Assembly: GCA_963575745.1 (NCBI GenBank)
Contig: CAUYUJ010004530.1
Span: forward strand, 22,501-69,147
Direction of reading: 5' to 3'
Source of the DNA: Prorocentrum cordatum
Lineage: Eukaryota; Sar; Dinophyceae; Prorocentrales; Prorocentraceae
Length of the DNA: 46,647 bases
A model generated the notes under the pieces. It worked only from the letters and a program-made list of their open reading frames with translations, was not told where the DNA came from and made no database searches. Shown here in pieces: positions 42,134 through 46,647 of the stretch. Both the position numbers and the translations under genes were made by a program. Numbering within the stretch: position 1 is the stretch's first letter; every line of letters starts with the position of its first letter.

Positions 42134-42480
42134 TACTGTGAATTTGGATTGTACTGCTCTTATTGCTAGCAGGTTGTTATTATCACTATTACGATCATTA
42201 TTCATTCGTATTATCTATATTATTATCGTTCTTTTTCGTATGACAACTATTTCTATTGTTGTCGTTATGGTTGTACTTACTTTTTCTTAAATACCCAACA
42301 CTCTGATGAAGATGCTGATGCTGATGATGCTGATGCTGATTCTCATTATTATTCGTATTATTACGATTATTAAAATCCGACTACTAGTATCATCATTATT
42401 ATCCATTGTTATTACTCTTGTTCTTTCATAACCGTTCTTATTCGTATTATTACTCTTATTGCTACTATCATGATTATTTC
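42134..42480. repeat. AT-rich TTATTATTAC tract
   Basis: ATTATT/CTTATT-type sequence with a GATGCTGATGCTGATG run at about 42306-42336. No gene. Confidence 0.75.
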
Positions 42481-42694
42481 CTGGTAGCGGTCGTTACCCG
42501 AAAGGAAAAAGGATTTGGGCTCTGGGCTACGGTAACGCTTGGGCGGGGTGGGGCACGTCAGGGCGGGGGTGCGCTGCGATCGCGCGCGACCACCAGTATG
42601 TGGGGTGGGTGGGTGTCTAGGTCCCCCTCCTTCGTACGATCGTTATGGTTACCGGGTGGGTGGCGTGGGGGATGGGGGGTTTGGCCCGACTGCT
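42481..42694. other. G-rich spacer
   Basis: Repeated GGGTGGG sequence. Nothing recognised. Confidence 0.4.
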
Positions 42695-42960
42695 GGGATG
42701 GGCGTTGGGATTGCAAAGGGGATACAGGGTTATCAGTGGATGCTCGGGTGGGTTATATCTGGCCTAGCAAAGCTTATAAGTGGGCTACACATGCCACGTA
42801 CGGGTGACGTAAGGGGGGCTAGCGATCCGAGCTAGGTGGGCTCCGCCCACTTAGTGGAGATATGACCCCTCAGCTGGGCTAGGCCGGATATAACCGACCC
42901 TGGCACACACCCGCTGAGAACCCCGAACTATTCCCTTAGCAGCCCCCGCGCCCATCCCAG
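42695..42960. mobile_element. Imperfect inverted-repeat element
   Basis: Arms of about 75-80 bp (42695-42768 and 42878-42960) pair as reverse complements with gaps. The best core is GGGTTATATCTGGCCTAGC (42750-42768) against GCTAGGCCGGATATAACC (42878-42895), and the outer ends pair as GGGATGGGCG against CGCCCATCCC. The centre has a second palindrome, GTGGGCTCCGCCCAC (about 42837-42851). MITE-like; no coding capacity. Confidence 0.55.
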
Positions 42961-43028
42961 TAACGACCGTTACGCTCCAGAGAACAAACAAACAAGCCCT
43001 GAGGCACGTGAGCCCCAATCGGTTACAC

Positions 43029-43170
43029 GTGACCCTAAGCAAGAGTGATCCTTGGTGCGCGGCTTGCCGGCCGTTGCGTGCGGTGCAACAGAGGCGGCCT
43101 GCGTGGGCTTGGGTCCGAAACACCCCCCCGAAAGCCTCGCACCAAAGGTCACTCCAGCGAAGGGTCACTC
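43029..43170. mobile_element. Short inverted-repeat element
   Basis: The left arm 43029-43060 (GTGACCCTAAGCAAGAGTGA and on) pairs with the right arm 43137-43170 (which ends GCGAAGGGTCACTC). Arms are about 32 bp with several mismatches; total 142 bp. It is MITE-like or a hairpin. Confidence 0.5.
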
Positions 43171-43377
43171 TTACCTTGAGATCTGGCTTCGCGAAAAAAC
43201 TGAAACGTCGTGACACATCACGACCCGAGCCCCAGACTCCATCCTTCTTCTTCATGCTTCGAACTGGATCGACCTGTGGGGGTCCCGGAACCCGCGCCTG
43301 GGTGAAAACGCTCGCCGTGACAAAATTGCAGCGCCAGGATCGCAAGGTACTCCAAACCCCTCATTAATCGTACCCCG

Positions 43378-43555
43378 GGTCCGGTTTTCTAAGGCGCCTT
43401 TTTGGTAACTGGGGGGGTCCGGTCTATTAGGGCGCTGTCTTTGGATCGGAGCTTAGGGGGTCTAGTCTGTCAAGGCGCCCCGTCGAAGAGGGGGGCCCGG
43501 ACTGTCAGGTCGCCGTTGGAGGGGGGTCCGGCTTTTTTAGGGGGGGGGTCGATTA
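43378..43555 (+). repeat. Short GGGGGTCCGG/AGGCGCC repeats
   Basis: Four to five diverged copies of a roughly 35-40-bp unit: GGGTCCGG, a T-rich stretch, then AAGGCGCC or AGGGCGCT. Confidence 0.55.
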
Positions 43556-44372
43556 GTGAGGGATTTGCAGCGCGTGCAGCCGACCCGGGTCAGGGCCCGC
43601 TGGCGCCCTCCGGCCTGCGGGCGAGCGCTCCGCGCCGCCGCCGCCCGCCGGCGCCTCACCGGCCGCCCCGCTCGCGGCGGGGCTGTCGGCCCCAGCCTCC
43701 CTGCGCGGTTCCTTGTGGGCCGCCTCGCCGCTGCGCGCGTCGTCCGCCGCGCCCTGCGCCCACGGCCAGAGGCGCCCTCTGCACCCCCACTGGCTGCGCG
43801 TGTAGAGAGAAGCGCGTAAGCGTCCGCTGGGCAATTAGGCTTCGCCCGTGGTCCGGGTGGACCTCTGACGCTGCGTGCGCCTTCGCTCGCGGCTGCGACG
43901 GAGAAGTGTAGAGAAGCGCGTGCCACCACTCGCAGGGCAACTTCTCGCAAATGAGCGGCGAGCAGAAACGGGTCTTGCGCGAGATGGCACAGCGACCTTA
44001 CGCGGGGATGTACGCGGGCCACCAGCGTGGCAGGAGACGAGGGCGCTTACGCGCGACCTTGCGCGGGCAGCTGGCTCAAATGGCCTGGATCCGCCAAGGG
44101 GGATTACGATACGTGACATCGATGCATACATGTGCTGTTTGTCGGACGTTTGCGCGTGTGCATTTTGCAAGCAGGCTGTTGAAGACGCAAGGCTGGCCAG
44201 CGATCGGGCGTCCACGCATCGAACGAACGGGAGCGCTGGATGTCTGGGAATGGCACTCCCTGGGATCCGGGCCCAGCGGCGGGCCCCGCAGTAAGCCAGC
44301 GCAGATCGATCCAGCCGGTCCGGGGCTCGGGTCGGGTCTTTCTCCGGGGACGAACGGAAGGAAGTACACTTT
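43556..44372. other. Unassigned GC-rich sequence
   Basis: Open frames on both strands have biased Arg/Ala composition without domains. AGAGAAGCGCGT occurs twice (43806 and 43911 area). No gene is supported. Confidence 0.35.
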
Positions 44373-44492
44373 TTCCGCCGTCGGGGACGCCTGCCCCGGG
44401 GCGGCTGGAAAGTTTATGCCCCTATACATACGGCGGCACGTCGGGGTAGAGACTTCCCAGCCGCCCTGGGGCAGGCGTCCCCGACGGCGGAA
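44373..44492. repeat. Long near-perfect hairpin
   Basis: The 40-bp left arm 44373-44412 (TTCCGCCGTCGGGGACGCCT, then GCCCC and on) is almost the exact reverse complement of the right arm 44453-44492, with only two or three mismatches around a 40-bp loop. Its transcript would fold into a stable stem. It could be a MITE or the precursor of a small RNA. Confidence 0.8.
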
Positions 44493-44601
44493 GAGTTTTT
44501 GTTAAGGAATGAGGCGGCTGCACGGCCATTCACTGTCCCTGGGTGGTGGCTGGAAGTGGGCTTCTGCGGTGGGGATTGTTGTTGTTTGTTGTCGTCGTCC
44601 C

Positions 44602-44888
44602 GCCCGCGACCCAGCCCACGACCCACTCGCGACCCACCCGCGACCCACCCGCGACCCAACCGCGACCCACCCGCGATCCACCCGCGATCCACCCCGCGAC
44701 CCACCCCCGACGCATCCGCGACCCACCCGCGACCCATCCCGGGACCTGCCCGCGATCCACCCCGCGACCCACCCGCGACCCACCGCGCGATCCGCCCGCG
44801 ACGCACCCACGATTCATCAACGACCCACCCGCGACCCACGCGCGACCCCCGCGCGACCTACCCACGACCCCCGCGCGACCCACCTGGG
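44602..44888 (+). repeat. 11-bp minisatellite (ACCCGCGACCC)n
   Basis: About 25 units in an 11-bp register, with GATCC and GACGC variants. Confidence 0.93.
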
Positions 44889-45058
44889 AGCTACATGCAC
44901 GCTGGCCTGGGTCAGTGTACCCCTGGATCTGCGGGATCCTGCAAGACCCCGCGCTCTGGCTGACCCCCGTTGGCGCTGAAACCCGTCCTGAGGCTCCCGA
45001 GATTTTTCCCCGCCACCCCGGGCTCGGAAAGGGGGGGGCCTCCATGCCACAGGGCTAG

Positions 45059-45221
45059 GTCGGGCATGTCCCCCTACAGGCGGATTTGTAGCGAAAAACA
45101 AAAAATAGCCAAACCATAATCAACAAATACTCAAAATATTTGAAAAAATCGTCCCCAGGCTATTTTTTAACGATTTTTCATATATTTTTGAATGCTCCTT
45201 CTGTAGAGGGACACGCCCGAC
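45059..45221. mobile_element. Two outward-facing ends of the CCTGTAG-type TIR family
   Basis: At 45059-45080 the family right end (GGGCATGTCCCCCTACAGG) is followed by about 120 bp of AT-rich sequence and then at 45201-45221 by a family left end (CTGTAGAGGGACACGCCCGA). This polarity is the reverse of the element at 12.85-13.11 kb, so two elements probably abut here. Confidence 0.65.
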
Positions 45222-45479
45222 TTCACCCCAGGGTGATCGACGGCCGGATCCGGGGGACTCAAGAAGCTTTGAAACGGTCGGGGCCCCTCCTGAGATGCGC
45301 CCCCGTGCCCATCCCGGGAGGCGTTCTGGGCAGCGCCTTACGGGGATCCCGGCCGCGGCGGCGGCAGAGCCCCAGGCAGGCCAGAGGACCCCGGGTCCCC
45401 CCCTCCGACCTCCTCGGGTTGCCGGGTGTCTGGGGATGCTGGAGGCCCCCCCAGCCGGGATCCGAGTAGATGGGATCGG

Positions 45480-45605
45480 AGGATCGCGCCGCATCAGCAA
45501 TGCATCGCCGATGCATCGGCGGTGCCACGGCGTTGCATCGGTGACGTCGGCAATGCCTCGGCGCCATCGGCGTGGAGAGGAGCCGCATCGCCGGTGCGGA
45601 GTGAT
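45480..45605. repeat. Degenerate CATCGGCG/GATGC repeats
   Basis: GCATCGCCGATGCATCGGCG and related overlapping palindromic words repeat over about 120 bp. Confidence 0.6.
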
Positions 45606-46490
45606 CCTCAGGCCCCACCTGCGCGGGCCCCCCGTTGGGAGGCCCGGAGGTGCAGAGGGCGTTTCTGGGCGGTGCGCCTCGGCTTCGTCCTCCCTCTTCC
45701 TCTTGGCCCCTGCGGGGCACGCGGCTGGGTCGTCCGCGGCCGCGGTGTCCTCCATGGGCCCAGCGGGCAGCGGCTGGGGCCCCGTGGGGCGGAGGGCCGC
45801 GGCCCGTGCCCGATGCCAGGGCGCCGCCCGCGGGAGCCCTCGAGGCGCCCACGGGGCCGAGGCGGCTTGAGCCGAGCGTCACCGACGGCGGCGGCGATGG
45901 ACGCTCGAGCTCGTGCGGCGCTCGTGGACTTCCTGCCCCCACCTTGGGCGATGTATTCTTTCAATCCCGCCGCTTCTCCTTCGTCTCGGCCTCTGGGGCT
46001 CGTTCTCGGGGCCCGTGGCCATCAAACATGGGCATGCGGCGGAAAACTGCTTCCAGGGAAGCTGTCGGGACCTCTGGAGCCGCGGATTGAACAAAATTAT
46101 ACCGGCGGATGTTAGGTCGGGCCCTCTCGTCGCCCCGGCTGGATTGCCCTTCAGTTCTGCCCAGGGTCCAGGGGCGGATTTTCGACCCCCGAATCTCGAA
46201 ACGATGGGGGCGGCCAGCTTGTCTTGCCGTCTATCTTGGCTTCGGGAAGGCAGGTTCGGGCGTTGCGGGGCCGTCGAACGAGTGGCTCGGGATGACAAGC
46301 GGGTCGACAGGTCTGGGCGCCCTCGCATAGCAAGATCGGAACGGTTTCTGAGTTCTAAGCCCCCCGCAATGGGCTGGCCGGAAGTCGGTGCGAGAGTGGC
46401 TCCGCGATCGCCGCGCTGGCCCCTTCCAGGGCCTGGAGGCCTCGCTCTCCTTGACGCTCCCCTGTCCAGCAGCGACGCTGCAGCCAGGAA
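45606..46490. other. Unassigned GC-rich sequence
   Basis: A minus-strand stretch near 45640-45755 (MEDTAAADDPAACPAGAKRK) starts with ATG and has a basic KRKRE patch, but it passes into repeat sequence within about 40 residues. It could be a first exon. Nothing else is recognised. Confidence 0.3.
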
Positions 46491-46493
46491 AAG

Positions 46494-46647
46494 TAGGAGG
46501 AGGAGGAGGAGGAGGAGGAGGAGGAGGAGGAGGAGGAGGAGGAGGAGGAGGAGGAGGAGGAGGAGGAGGAGTAGGAGGAGGCGGAGGAGGAGGAGGAGGA
46601 GGAGGAGGAGGAGGAGGAGGAGGAGGAGGAGGAGGAGGAGGAGGAGG
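46494..46647 (+). repeat. (GGA)n microsatellite at the window end
   Basis: Nearly pure GGA to the last base; the tract continues beyond the window. Confidence 0.97.

Noticed and set aside
40531-42290. Long plus-strand frames over the ~91-bp array
   Set aside because: Repeat artefacts of the inverted satellite. They pass through microsatellite and flank with no start or domain.
44509-45045. Frames with RGWVAGGSRVG-type repeats
   Set aside because: Products of the 11-bp minisatellite, open on both strands.
45259-45942. Minus-strand 227-residue frame
   Set aside because: Ala/Pro/Arg-rich with CATCGGCG repeat; no domain, and overlapping frames are equally open.

Overview
This window is nuclear DNA from a dinoflagellate. 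The deciding evidence is an exact dinoflagellate spliced leader (DinoSL) on the minus strand at 39208-39229. Immediately downstream is a truncated leader relic, and then a retrotransposon reading frame. Other features agree: high GC, very long trinucleotide tracts, satellite arrays, minus-strand exons joined by GA-AG and GC-AG introns, and several retroelement remnants. I cannot name the species from sequence alone.

Layout. 0-0.9 kb: terminal coding segment of a DUF3445 / heme-dependent oxidative N-demethylase-like protein (minus strand). 0.9-5.5 kb: one inverted-repeat element, then about 3 kb of TCC, CAT, AAGC and GGCATA repeats. 5.5-8.5 kb: a few plausible minus-strand exons of unrecognised protein(s) between TCC tracts. 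8.9-12.7 kb: a diverged array of roughly 95-bp units split by CAT/TCC repeats, then GTA, CTACAT and CTATG repeats. 12.8-17.0 kb: a small TIR element, a 77-bp satellite, and a composite element holding a highly homogeneous 90-bp satellite with an alternating two-unit structure. 17.2-21.2 kb: the best host gene, at least four minus-strand exons, function unknown, with 20-aa repeats and a Pro/Thr-rich tail. 21.2-24.6 kb: TCC tract and a diverged ~100-bp satellite. 24.7-31.1 kb: a decayed retroelement (zinc finger/coiled coil, RT, RNase H) whose RNase H region is split by about 1.3 kb of simple repeats. 31.1-33.9 kb: GGA repeats and three tandem ~575-bp units. 34.08-39.23 kb: a nearly full-length LINE (ORF1, endonuclease, RT, C-terminal CCHC-type knuckle) with DinoSL at its 5' end, set between two GGA/TCC tracts. 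39.4-42.1 kb: dispersed repeats and a second, inverted copy of the 14.7-16.7 kb composite element. 42.1-46.6 kb: inverted repeats, a strong hairpin, an 11-bp minisatellite and more ends of the TIR family.

How it fits together. The window is mostly repeat and transposon sequence with little host coding DNA. The LINE looks like a product of at least two rounds of trans-splicing and reverse transcription. Two satellite arrays 24 kb apart share flanking sequence in inverted orientation, so each is the core of one mobile or duplicated unit rather than an independent satellite. Pyrimidine-rich microsatellites lie on the + strand left of about 23.4 kb and on the - strand right of about 24.4 kb, apart from those in or beside the composite elements. 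No rRNA gene, tRNA gene or CRISPR array was recognised. Coding calls rest on reading frames, motifs and splice-site logic; no database search was run.
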